This document shows positions 51,057 to 58,891 of a DNA stretch of 64,000 nt, piece after piece. Location: assembly GCF_049671045.1 (NCBI RefSeq), contig NZ_JBATUH010000029.1, positions 5,317-69,316 of the forward strand, in the 5' to 3' direction. The notes below the pieces were generated by a model, which did no database searches, was not told where the DNA came from, and saw only the letters and a program-made list of their open reading frames with translations. This DNA is from Parvibaculum sp049671045 (GTDB lineage: Bacteria; Pseudomonadota; Alphaproteobacteria; Parvibaculales; Parvibaculaceae). How positions within the stretch are numbered: the stretch's first letter is position 1; every line of letters starts with the position of its first letter. The position numbers and the translations under genes are program-made.

Positions 51057-51584
51057 TCAGTGCCCCTCGAATGAGCAGAGCGACAGCACCTCGATATCGA
51101 ACGCCTCGAGCCGCTGACGCCCGCCAAGTTCCGGAAGCTCGATGACGAAGCTCGCCGCCATGACATTGCCGCCCGCGCGCGCAATGAGCTTGACGGCTGC
51201 TTCCGCCGTGCCGCCGGTCGCGATGAGATCGTCGATCAGCAGCACGCGGTCGCCCTCGCCTACCGCATCCGAATGAATTTCCACCGTATCGGTGCCGTAT
51301 TCGAGATCGTATTCCTGGCCGATGGTCTTCCAGGGCAGCTTGCCCTTCTTGCGGACGGGCACGAAACCGAGTTCGAGCTGATGGGCGACGGCGCCGCCGA
51401 GAATGAAGCCACGCGCCTCGATGCCCGCGACGAGATCGAACTTCGCGCCCTTGTGAAGATCGACCAGCGCGTCAACCGCCTGCCGGAAACCAGCCGCGTC
51501 ACCCAGCAAGGTCGTGATGTCGCGGAACAGGATTCCGGGCTTCGGGTAGTCGGGGATCGTGCGGATGAAATCTTTGACGTCCAT
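51057..51584 (-). CDS. apt: Adenine phosphoribosyltransferase
   Basis: This 175-residue enzyme converts adenine and PRPP to AMP. The PRPP-binding loop is RVLLIDDLIATGGTAEAAVKLI (about residues 115-136). The opener FIRTIPDYPKPGILFRDITTLLGDAAGFRQAVDALV and LVAGIEARGFILGGAVAHQL are typical. It follows mtnP by 12 bases: MtnP releases adenine from MTA and this enzyme salvages it, so the pair make one pathway. Confidence 0.96.
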   Translation of the reverse strand: MDVKDFIRTIPDYPKPGILFRDITTLLGDAAGFRQAVDALVDLHKGAKFDLVAGIEARGFILGGAVAHQLELGFVPVRKKGKLPWKTIGQEYDLEYGTDTVEIHSDAVGEGDRVLLIDDLIATGGTAEAAVKLIARAGGNVMAASFVIELPELGGRQRLEAFDIEVLSLCSFEGH

Positions 51585-51596
51585 AAGTCTCCAGCC

Positions 51597-52490
51597 TCAG
51601 CTTGCCGGGCGCAGCACGCGGCCGGCGACCGCATCGAGCTTCCTGACGAGTTCGGGGTCGCGCCTGGCGGGCGCGGTAATGAGCGCGGTGTCGAGCACAC
51701 GGTCGAAGCCCTGCGGCGAAGGCGTGCGCTCCGGCCCGAAGCTCTCCGCGACAGCGCGAACGACGGCCCGCGCATGGCCGGCATTTTCCTCCAGCACGCG
51801 CACCACGTCCGAAACCTCGACATGCGCGTGATGCGGATGCCAGCAGTCATAATCCGTCACCATGGCGACGGTCGCGTAACAGATCTCGGCCTCGCGCGCG
51901 AGCTTCGCCTCCGGCATGTTGGTCATGCCGATGACGGAACACCCCCAGGAACGGTAGAGGTTCGATTCCGCGAGCGTCGAGAATTGCGGCCCCTCCATGA
52001 CGAGATATGTGCCGCCGCGTGAATAGCGGATGTCATTGGCCTTGCAGGCTGCCTCGATATGGTCGCCGAGGCGCGGGCAGACGGGCTCGGCCATCGAGAC
52101 ATGCGCGACGAAGCCCTCGCCGAAAAAGCTCTTCTCGCGCGCGAAGGTCCGGTCGATGAACTGATCGACGATGACGAAAGTGCCCGGCGGCAATTCCTCC
52201 TTGAGCGAACCGACCGCCGAAACCGAAATGATGTCGGTGACGCCCACGCGCTTGAGCGCGTCGATATTGGCGCGGTAGTTGATGCTCGATGGCGAATGAG
52301 GGTGGCCGCGCCCGTGACGGGGCAGAAACACCATCTCGACCGGCCCGTTCGCGGTCGGCAATTCGCCGAAATGAAGCTCGTCCGACGGCTCGCCCCAGGG
52401 CGTCGAAACGCGCTCCCACCGCTCGTTCCGCAAGCCCGGAAGCTCATAGACGCCGCTGCCGCCGATCACGCCCAGAACTGTCTTCGCCAT
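51597..52490 (-). CDS. mtnP: S-methyl-5'-thioadenosine phosphorylase
   Basis: This 297-residue enzyme splits MTA with phosphate to adenine and methylthioribose 1-phosphate. The phosphate-binding and substrate segments GVIGGSGVYELPGL (residues 6-19), LPRHGRGHPHSPSSINYRANIDALKRVGVTDIISVSAVGSLKEELPPG, YLVMEGPQFSTLAESNLYRSWGCSVIGMTNMPEAKLAREAEICYATVAMVTDYDCWH are all present. It directly feeds mtnA without a kinase (no mtnK needed). It heads the minus-strand salvage run mtnP-apt-TerC-mtnA-aldolase. Confidence 0.96.
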   Translation of the reverse strand: MAKTVLGVIGGSGVYELPGLRNERWERVSTPWGEPSDELHFGELPTANGPVEMVFLPRHGRGHPHSPSSINYRANIDALKRVGVTDIISVSAVGSLKEELPPGTFVIVDQFIDRTFAREKSFFGEGFVAHVSMAEPVCPRLGDHIEAACKANDIRYSRGGTYLVMEGPQFSTLAESNLYRSWGCSVIGMTNMPEAKLAREAEICYATVAMVTDYDCWHPHHAHVEVSDVVRVLEENAGHARAVVRAVAESFGPERTPSPQGFDRVLDTALITAPARRDPELVRKLDAVAGRVLRPAS

Positions 52491-52561
52491 CGCCTGTCCT
52501 CACTGCCGCTACGTCGGCCAAACCGGCCGGACCATAACAAGAAATTCCGCGATGAACATGA

Positions 52562-52587
52562 AAAAGGGCCTCCTGAGAGGCCCTTTT
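52562..52587. terminator. Rho-independent terminator after petC
   Basis: AAAAGGGCCTC (52562-52572), loop CTGA, GAGGCCCTTTT (52577-52587) is a perfect 11-bp stem with A and T tracts. It lies 22 bases past the petC stop on the minus strand and separates petABC from mtnP. Confidence 0.92.
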
Positions 52588-52609
52588 CCGCCCGAAATGC
52601 CGTGTGGCG

Positions 52610-53437
52610 TCAGTGCTGATCCTGCCAGACCTTCCGCGTCACGAAATAGAGGAGCCCCGCCAGCGCGAGAAGGTAGAGCGCGACCTGGAACCCGAGGCGG
52701 TGGCGCTGTTCGAGCTTGGGCTCGGCCATCCACATCATGAATTCCGCCACGTCCTTCGACTGCTGATCGAGGGTGTTCGGCGTGCCGTCCTCATAGTCGA
52801 CCTGGCCGTCGCTGAGCGGCGCCGGCATGGCGATGATGCCGCCGCCCGCCGTGAAGGCCGGGTTGTAATGGCCGCCCGCCGGAACGGTGACGTCCGCCGG
52901 GGCTTCCGCATAGCTCGTGAGCAGCGTGTAGATGTAGGTCGCCCCGCCCTCGCGCGCCTTGGCCATGAGCGAGAGATCCGGCGGCGCGGCGCCGAGCGCG
53001 GCCGCGGCCGCTTCTTCGTTCGGATAGGGCGAGGGGAAGGCGTCGCTGGGCTTGCCGTCGCGCTCGAACATCTCGCCCTGGGCGTCCGGCCCGTCCTGAA
53101 CCTTGATTTCGGCGGCAAGCGCCTTCACCTCAGCCTCGGAGAACTCCGGTCCGCCCGGCTCGCCGAGATTGCGGAAGTGCAGATACTTGGCCGAGTGGCA
53201 GGTCGCGCAGACTTCCTTGTAGACCTTGTAGCCGCGGCGCAGCGCGTCGCGGTCATAGGTGCCGAACGGCCCGTCGAAGGACCAGTTCACCTGCTTCAGA
53301 TGGGCCTCGCCGCCCTCGGCGCGAACGGGCGCCGACAGCGTGAAGACCGCGCCGAAGGCTACCGCCGCAACCGCGGCGATGCCTGCGAGCTTCACGCCGA
53401 AGCGCGAGCGGGAAGAAGTTCCGATCATCTTTGTCAT
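52610..53437 (-). CDS. petC: Cytochrome c1 of the bc1 complex
   Basis: This 275-residue subunit has an N-terminal signal peptide (about residues 1-40, cleavage after PVRA), the haem c motif CATCH (in YKVYKEVCATCHSAKYLHFRNL, about residue 77), and a methionine ligand region near GGIIAMPAPLSDGQVDYEDG. A C-terminal membrane anchor follows (LGFQVALYLLALAGLLYFVTRKVW). It carries electrons from the Rieske protein to a soluble cytochrome c in the periplasm. It is the last gene of the petABC operon, as petB ends 17 bases upstream. Confidence 0.96.
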   Translation of the reverse strand: MTKMIGTSSRSRFGVKLAGIAAVAAVAFGAVFTLSAPVRAEGGEAHLKQVNWSFDGPFGTYDRDALRRGYKVYKEVCATCHSAKYLHFRNLGEPGGPEFSEAEVKALAAEIKVQDGPDAQGEMFERDGKPSDAFPSPYPNEEAAAAALGAAPPDLSLMAKAREGGATYIYTLLTSYAEAPADVTVPAGGHYNPAFTAGGGIIAMPAPLSDGQVDYEDGTPNTLDQQSKDVAEFMMWMAEPKLEQRHRLGFQVALYLLALAGLLYFVTRKVWQDQH

Positions 53438-53454
53438 TTGGCTCTCTCCCCTGC

Positions 53455-54723
53455 TCAGTTCTTCGCGGCGGATTTGCCAAGAACCGATGCGGCGATGCTC
53501 TCAGGCAGCTGCTTCGGCTTCTCGATCAGCCCCAGCACGGGGAAGAGAACGAGGAAGTGGAAGAAGTAGTAGAAGGTCAGGATGCGCGCGAGATGCGTCA
53601 CGGTGAAGGCGATCTCGCCGACCTGCATGACGACCATGTCGGGCGTCTTGGCACCGCACCAGCCAAGCCCCAGACACACCACGAAGTGGATCCAGAAGAA
53701 CTGCTTGAAGAGCGGGCGGAAGCGCGCCGAGCGCACCTTCGACGTGTCGAGCCAGGGCAGCACGAAAAGGATGCCGATGGCGCCGAACATGAGCAGCACG
53801 CCGCCGAGCTTGTCGGGCACCGCGCGAAGGATCGCGTAGAAGGGCAGCAGGTACCACTCCGGCACGATGTGGGGCGGCGTCTTCAGCGGATTGGCCACCT
53901 CGTAGTTCGCGACGTCGCCGAGCGAGTTCGGATTGAAGAACACGAAGAAGGCGAACATCAGCAGGAAGATCGACATGCCGAACAGGTCCTTCGCCGTCGC
54001 ATAGGGCGTGAAGGGAACCGTGTCCTGATCCTTGTTCTTGACCTCGATGCCTGCCGGATTGTTCTGCCCGGTCACATGCAGCGCCCAGATATGCAGGATG
54101 ACAACGCCGGCGATGAGGAACGGGAAGAGATAGTGCAGCGAGAAGAAGCGGTTGAGCGTCGGATCGCCGATCGAGAAACCGCCCCAGAGCCAGGTCGAGA
54201 TCGACTGGCCGACAAACGGGATCGCGCTGAAGAGGTTGGTGATCACGGTCGCGCCCCAGAAGCTCATCTGGCCCCAGGGAAGCACGTAACCGAAGAAGGC
54301 CGTCGCCATCATCAGCAGATAGATGAGCACGCCGAGAATCCACAGCACCTCGCGCGGCGCCTTGTAGGAGCCGTAATAGAGGCCGCGGAACATGTGGACA
54401 TAGACGGCGATGAAGAACATCGACGCGCCGTTCGCATGGATGTAGCGAAGCAGCCAGCCATAGTTCACGTCGCGCATGATGTGCTCGACGCTGGCGAAGG
54501 CCAGTTCCGTCTGCGGGACATAGTGCATGGCGAGCACGATGCCGGTGACGATCTGGACGGCAAGGCACATGGTGAGGATGCCGCCGAACGTCCACCAGTA
54601 GTTGAGATTCTTCGGCACGGGGTAGCTCACCGCCGTGTCATGTGCGAGCCGGACGATCGGCAGGCGCGCATCGAGCCAGCGCGTGAAGCCGTTGCCGGGA
54701 TTGTAAGTGCTGTGACCGCTCAT
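53455..54723 (-). CDS. petB: Cytochrome b of the bc1 complex
   Basis: This 422-residue membrane subunit has eight helices and two b-type haems. The haem-ligand histidines are in the four-helix bundle segments YVPQTELAFASVEHIMRDVNYGWLLRYIHANGASMFF and LSLHYLFPFLIAGVVILHIWALHV. The quinol-site PEWY motif is in PHIVPEWYLLPFYAILRAVP. The start at 54723 has GAGGGGA. It is located between petA (13 bases) and petC (17 bases), so the three form one operon. Confidence 0.97.
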   Translation of the reverse strand: MSGHSTYNPGNGFTRWLDARLPIVRLAHDTAVSYPVPKNLNYWWTFGGILTMCLAVQIVTGIVLAMHYVPQTELAFASVEHIMRDVNYGWLLRYIHANGASMFFIAVYVHMFRGLYYGSYKAPREVLWILGVLIYLLMMATAFFGYVLPWGQMSFWGATVITNLFSAIPFVGQSISTWLWGGFSIGDPTLNRFFSLHYLFPFLIAGVVILHIWALHVTGQNNPAGIEVKNKDQDTVPFTPYATAKDLFGMSIFLLMFAFFVFFNPNSLGDVANYEVANPLKTPPHIVPEWYLLPFYAILRAVPDKLGGVLLMFGAIGILFVLPWLDTSKVRSARFRPLFKQFFWIHFVVCLGLGWCGAKTPDMVVMQVGEIAFTVTHLARILTFYYFFHFLVLFPVLGLIEKPKQLPESIAASVLGKSAAKN

Positions 54724-54736
54724 ATTTCGCGTCCCC

Positions 54737-55276
54737 TCAGCCGATTTTTATCTTGGTGTCGGAAATGAACGAATAGGGCGGAACCGCGAGGTTGAGCGGC
54801 GCGGGCCCCTTTCTGATGCGGCCGGAGGTGTCGTAGACCGAGCCGTGGCAGGGGCAGAAGTAGCCGTTGTATTCGCCCTTGTAGGCGAGCGGCACGCAGC
54901 CCAGATGGGTGCAGATGCCGATGAGCACGAGCCACTGCCGCTCGAGCTCGCCATTCGGGCCCTTCATCACGCGCTGGTCGTCCGTCTCGGGATCGGGAAG
55001 CGAGGCGACATCGACGTCGTCGGCCGCCTTGATCTCCGCCTCGGAGCGGTGACGCACGAAGACCGGCTTGCCGCGCCACTTGATCGTGATTTCCTGACCG
55101 ACCGGGACGTTGGAAAGATCGACCTCGGTGGAGGCGAGCGCCAGAACCGAGGCGTCCGGGTTCATCTGGTCGATGAGCGGCCAGACGGCGGCGGCTGCTC
55201 CGACGGCAGCGAAGGCGCCAGTGGCCACATAAAGGAAGTCGCGCCGTGTGGGCTCGTCCGCGTGGATTTCTGCCAC
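54737..55276 (-). CDS. petA: Rieske iron-sulfur protein of the bc1 complex
   Basis: This 179-residue subunit has a twin-arginine leader (EPTRRDFLYVATGAFAAVGAAAAVWPLI) that also serves as its membrane anchor. The [2Fe-2S] box 1 CTHLGC and box 2 CPCHGS (in GYFCPCHGSVYDTSGR, about residue 142) are intact, with the Pro loop APLNLAVPPY. The GTG at 55276 is chosen because AAGGAG precedes it and the N-terminus is then a standard Tat leader. Longer upstream in-frame starts lack a binding site. It opens the petABC operon. Confidence 0.95.
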   Translation of the reverse strand: MAEIHADEPTRRDFLYVATGAFAAVGAAAAVWPLIDQMNPDASVLALASTEVDLSNVPVGQEITIKWRGKPVFVRHRSEAEIKAADDVDVASLPDPETDDQRVMKGPNGELERQWLVLIGICTHLGCVPLAYKGEYNGYFCPCHGSVYDTSGRIRKGPAPLNLAVPPYSFISDTKIKIG

Positions 55277-55544
55277 GGTTGAGGTCTCCTTGAATGAAAG
55301 GCCAGACGCCGCTCTCCCACCCCTTCCGGCGGCCCTTCGAGGAACTCCCCCAAGGTCGAAGCGACGCGGCACACCCGCATATTAAGAGCGAAAGCCCCCG
55401 ATTCCGGGACCGAATCCCCGGACTTCGCCCCATATGCGGCGTTTTGTGGCATCCATCGGGGAGCTTGTCCAGCCCCGGCTTCACTGTGGCAGGATGACGC
55501 ATCGCCGCATAGTTCAATCAATGTCCCCGAGCCGGAAGAGACCC

Positions 55545-56063
55545 ATGCGCCTTGCCCTTTTCGAGCCCGACATTCCCCAGAACACCGGCACGCTGATCCG
55601 CCTCGGGGCCTGCCTCGGTGTCCCGGTCGATGTGATCGAACCCTGTGGTTTCCCTTGGGGCGACCGAGGGGTCAGGCGGGCCGGCCTCGACTATATCGGC
55701 CTTGCGGAGGTGACGCGGCACGCGAGCTGGGAGGCTTTTCTGGCCGCCCGCCAGTTCGGCGGCGGCTGCTTCGGCGGCGAAAAGGGCGGGCGCCTCGTCC
55801 TACTGACGACGAAGAGCGCCGAGCCCTATTGGCGCTTCTCGTTCCGCCCGGGCGACACGCTTCTCCTCGGCCGGGAATCGGTCGGTGCCCCGTCCCATGT
55901 CCATGAGCGGGCCGACGCGCGCCTCACCGTGCCCATGCGCCCGGATGCCCGCTCCCTCAATGTCGCGATCGCCGCAGCCATGGTGCTTGGCGAGGGCTTG
56001 AGGCAGACAGGAGCGTTTCCGGCCGCTACAAAGGCGGCGTCAATTTCAGGAGGCGGGGCATGA
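55545..56063 (+). CDS. trmL: tRNA (cytidine(34)-2'-O)-methyltransferase TrmL
   Basis: This 172-residue SPOUT-fold enzyme methylates the wobble base of tRNA-Leu. The start MRLALFEPDIPQNTGTLIRLGACLGVPVDVIEPCGFPW is the TrmL pattern, and the SAM-binding knot is in LLLGRESVGAPSHVHE and RSLNVAIAAAMVLGEGLRQ. An ATG at 55545 with a GGAAGAG ahead is preferred over one eight codons upstream. The C-terminus ends in a short alanine/glycine tail. The hemF start overlaps its stop (ATGA). Confidence 0.9.
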   Translation: MRLALFEPDIPQNTGTLIRLGACLGVPVDVIEPCGFPWGDRGVRRAGLDYIGLAEVTRHASWEAFLAARQFGGGCFGGEKGGRLVLLTTKSAEPYWRFSFRPGDTLLLGRESVGAPSHVHERADARLTVPMRPDARSLNVAIAAAMVLGEGLRQTGAFPAATKAASISGGGA

Positions 56064-56938
56064 CGGATCTCACCGAAAAGCGAAAGGCGCGCGCGGCGGC
56101 CTGGTTTCGCGAATTGCGCGACATGATTTGCGCCGAATTCGAGAAGCTGGAGGACGAGCTTGCCGGCACCTATGCGGAGCGCGAGCCCGGCCGCTTCGTC
56201 CGCACCCCCTGGACGCGCGGCGACGGCACGAAGGACGAAGGCGGCGGCGAAATGTCGATCATGCATGGCCGCGTCTTCGAGAAGGTCGGCGTTCACATCT
56301 CGACCGTGCATGGCGAATTCTCGGAGGATTTCCGCAAGCAGATGCAGGGCGCAGAGGAAGACCCGCGCTTCTGGGCCTCGGGCATCTCGCTCATCGCCCA
56401 TATGCAGAACCCGCGCGTGCCCGCCGTTCACATGAACACGCGCCATGTCGTGACGACGAAAGCCTGGTTCGGCGGCGGCGGCGATCTGACGCCCGTGCTA
56501 GACATCCAGCGCCGCGACGACCACCCCGACACGATCGACTTCCATACCGCCTACAAGCGCGCCTGCGACAAGCATGATGCGAGCTACTACCCGCGCTTCA
56601 AGAAATGGTGCGACGAATATTTCTTCCTGCCCCACCGCAACGAAGCGCGCGGCACGGGTGGCATCTTCTATGACCACCACGACACGGGCGACTGGGAGAA
56701 GGACTTCGCCTTCACGCAGGATGTCGGGCGCGCCTTTCTCGACATCTATCCGGCTCTCGTCCGCCGCCACATGAACGAGGCGTGGACGCCGGAGGAGCGC
56801 GAGGAGCAGCTCATCCGCCGCGGCCGCTATGTCGAGTTCAACCTGCTTTACGACCGCGGCACGGTTTTCGGCCTCAAGACCGGCGGCAATGTGAACTCGA
56901 TCCTGTCCTCCATGCCGCCCGAGGTGAAGTGGCCGTGA
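56060..56938 (+). CDS. hemF: Oxygen-dependent coproporphyrinogen III oxidase
   Basis: This 292-residue enzyme converts coproporphyrinogen III to protoporphyrinogen IX with oxygen. Family segments are FVRTPWTRGDGTKDEGGGEMSIMHGRVFEKVGVHISTVHG, PAVHMNTRHVVTTKAWFGGGGDLTPVLD, KKWCDEYFFLPHRNEARGTGGIFYDHHDTGDWEKDFAFTQDVGRAFLDIYPALVRRHMNEAWTPEEREEQLIRRGRYVEFNLLYDRGTVFGLKTGGNVNSILSSMPPEVKW. AGGAGG precedes the start. The oxygen-independent counterpart hemN is nearby, so the organism can make haem with or without oxygen. Confidence 0.97.
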   Translation: MTDLTEKRKARAAAWFRELRDMICAEFEKLEDELAGTYAEREPGRFVRTPWTRGDGTKDEGGGEMSIMHGRVFEKVGVHISTVHGEFSEDFRKQMQGAEEDPRFWASGISLIAHMQNPRVPAVHMNTRHVVTTKAWFGGGGDLTPVLDIQRRDDHPDTIDFHTAYKRACDKHDASYYPRFKKWCDEYFFLPHRNEARGTGGIFYDHHDTGDWEKDFAFTQDVGRAFLDIYPALVRRHMNEAWTPEEREEQLIRRGRYVEFNLLYDRGTVFGLKTGGNVNSILSSMPPEVKWP

Positions 56939-56952
56939 AGGCCTGACGACCG

Positions 56953-57429
56953 ATGGCCAAGGGCGAGACGGCGGCGCAGCGCTTTCTGCGCCTCAACGGC
57001 TACAAGGGTACGTTCCGCGAGGTGCCGGTGCCGAAAGACCGCAAGACCTCCGCGCTCGAAATGGCCGAGGCGGGCGGCCTCGACCCGGCGCGCCTTTTCA
57101 AGACGCTGATCGTCGAGGCGGATGACGGCAAGCTCGCGGTCGCCATCGTTCCCGCCTCGCGCGATCTCGACCGCAAGGCGCTGGCGCGGGAGATCGGCGC
57201 CAAGCGCGTCGATCTCGCGGCGAAAGAGAAAGCCGTGAAGACGACCGGCTATCAGATGGGCGCCTGCAGCCCGCTCGGGCAGAAAAAGAAACTGCCGACC
57301 TTTCTCGATGCGAGCGCGGAAGCCTTCGAGACGATCTATGTGAGCGGCGGCGCCTTCGGCCTCGAACTCGAAATCGCGCCCGGCGAATTGCTGAAGGCGA
57401 CGGAAGGCCGCCTCGCGCCCATCGCCTGA
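56953..57429 (+). CDS. ybaK: YbaK/EbsC-type aminoacyl-tRNA deacylase
   Basis: This 158-residue editing protein is of the YbaK/ProX family and hydrolyses mischarged aminoacyl-tRNA such as Cys-tRNA-Pro. The catalytic lysine lies in LFKTLIVEADDGKLAVAIVPASRDLDRKALAREIGAKRVDLA (about residues 45-86). The family segment MGACSPLGQKKKLPTFLDASAEAFETIYVSGG follows. It starts 15 bases after hemF. Which tRNA it edits is not determined from sequence alone. Confidence 0.92.
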   Translation: MAKGETAAQRFLRLNGYKGTFREVPVPKDRKTSALEMAEAGGLDPARLFKTLIVEADDGKLAVAIVPASRDLDRKALAREIGAKRVDLAAKEKAVKTTGYQMGACSPLGQKKKLPTFLDASAEAFETIYVSGGAFGLELEIAPGELLKATEGRLAPIA

Positions 57430-57444
57430 TCTGGACGGCCCTCT

Positions 57445-58794
57445 CTAGACGGCTCTGGAGTGCCGCGCCTCGCCCCTGTCGAGATAGCGGTCGAAGGCGG
57501 CGCAGACGGCGCGCACGAGAGGCTTGCCCTCCTCGGTCATGACGAGGCGGCGGCCTTCGCGGCGGACGATGCCGTCGGTCTCGAGCGCGGCGAGCGAGGC
57601 AAGCTCGCTCTCGAAGCTCTCCCCGGCCGCGCCATGCGCCGCCAGCACCTCGTCGAGATCGACACCCATGTCGCACATGAGCCGTTCGATGATCGCGCGG
57701 CGAAGCTTGTCCTCGCCCGTGATCTCGATGCCGCGCGCAATGGGAAGGCGCCCCTCGCGCACAAGCGCCTTGTAGCGGTCGATGGCGATTTCATTCGCCG
57801 CATAGCCCTGCGGCAGCGAGCCAATGGCGGAGGCCCCGAAGCCGATGAGCGCCGGCGCGCTGTCGGTCGTGTAGCCCTGAAAATTACGATGGAGCGCGCC
57901 CCTTTTCTGCGCAAGCACGAGTTCGTCGTCCGGCAGCGCGAAATGATCGAGCCCGATCGCGACATAGCCGAGCGCCTGAAGCCGCGCCGATGCCGCTTCA
58001 TATTGGCGCCAGCGCTCCGCCATGTCGGGCAGCGCGTCCTCGGGAATGAGCCGCTGATGCGTCTTCATCCAGGGCACATGGGCATAGCCGAAAAGCGCGA
58101 TGCGCGCGGGCGCGAGCGCGGCGCCGCGCTCCACTGTCTCGATGACGCTCGCGACTGTCTGATAAGGAAGCCCGTAGCAGAGATCCATGTTGACGGCGCC
58201 GATGCCATGCGCCCGCAGCCACAGGATGACGCGCTCCGTCACCTCGAAAGGCTGGATGCGATTGATCGCCGCCTGAACCTTCGGATTGAAGTCCTGCACG
58301 CCAATGGAAGCGCGGGTGACGCCCGCCTTGGCCATCGCCGCCACATAGGCTTCATCCGCCGTTCGTGGATCGAGTTCGACCGCGACCTCCGCGCCGGGCA
58401 GGAGATCGAAGCGCGCCCGCATCGCATCGACCATGCGCGTGAAATCGTCAGGCGTCAGAACGGTGGGGCTGCCGCCGCCGAAATGGATGTGGCGCACGCC
58501 CATGCGCGCCGGGAGCTTCGAGGCGACGAGCGAGATTTCCGCCAGAAGCGCATCGAGATAATCCGCCACCGGCGCATATTTCTTCGTCGCCTTGGTGTGG
58601 CAGCCGCAGAACCAGCACATCTCCGCGCAATAGGCGACATGCGCATAGAGCGAGAGCGGCGTGTCGGGCGCGAGAGCGCCGAGCCATTCCTCATAGCGCG
58701 CCGCATCGACGCGCGGGCCGAAATGCGGCGCTGTCGGATAGGAGGTGTAGCGGGGAACCCGCAGATCGTATCGCTCTATGAGATCGGCTCGCAT
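57445..58794 (-). CDS. hemN: Oxygen-independent coproporphyrinogen III oxidase (radical SAM)
   Basis: This 449-residue radical-SAM enzyme does the same step as HemF without oxygen. The [4Fe-4S] motif CxxxCxxC with the extra Cys is in YCAEMCWFCGCHTK (about residue 57). The SAM-binding GGGSPTVLTPDDFTRMVDAMR is near residue 107. The HemN start RYDLRVPRYTSYPTAPHFGPRV and later NMDLCYGLPYQT and GYTTDSAPALIGFGASAIGSLPQGYAAN mark true HemN rather than HemW. It is convergent with ybaK. Confidence 0.95.
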   Translation of the reverse strand: MRADLIERYDLRVPRYTSYPTAPHFGPRVDAARYEEWLGALAPDTPLSLYAHVAYCAEMCWFCGCHTKATKKYAPVADYLDALLAEISLVASKLPARMGVRHIHFGGGSPTVLTPDDFTRMVDAMRARFDLLPGAEVAVELDPRTADEAYVAAMAKAGVTRASIGVQDFNPKVQAAINRIQPFEVTERVILWLRAHGIGAVNMDLCYGLPYQTVASVIETVERGAALAPARIALFGYAHVPWMKTHQRLIPEDALPDMAERWRQYEAASARLQALGYVAIGLDHFALPDDELVLAQKRGALHRNFQGYTTDSAPALIGFGASAIGSLPQGYAANEIAIDRYKALVREGRLPIARGIEITGEDKLRRAIIERLMCDMGVDLDEVLAAHGAAGESFESELASLAALETDGIVRREGRRLVMTEEGKPLVRAVCAAFDRYLDRGEARHSRAV

Positions 58795-58891
58795 GGGGGA
58801 ACGCTACGTCCCCCGCATGCGCTTGGAAATTGGCCGCTTTGTCGCGGGGGAGGCGAAACGCCGCGCCTTCGCGCGAGGCCCGCGCCTCGCC

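Noticed and set aside
55401..55417. GATTC-N7-GAATC inverted repeat before petA as a PetR site
   Set aside because: It is only five bases per arm and could equally be two methylation-type GANTC sites; nothing links it to PetR beyond location.
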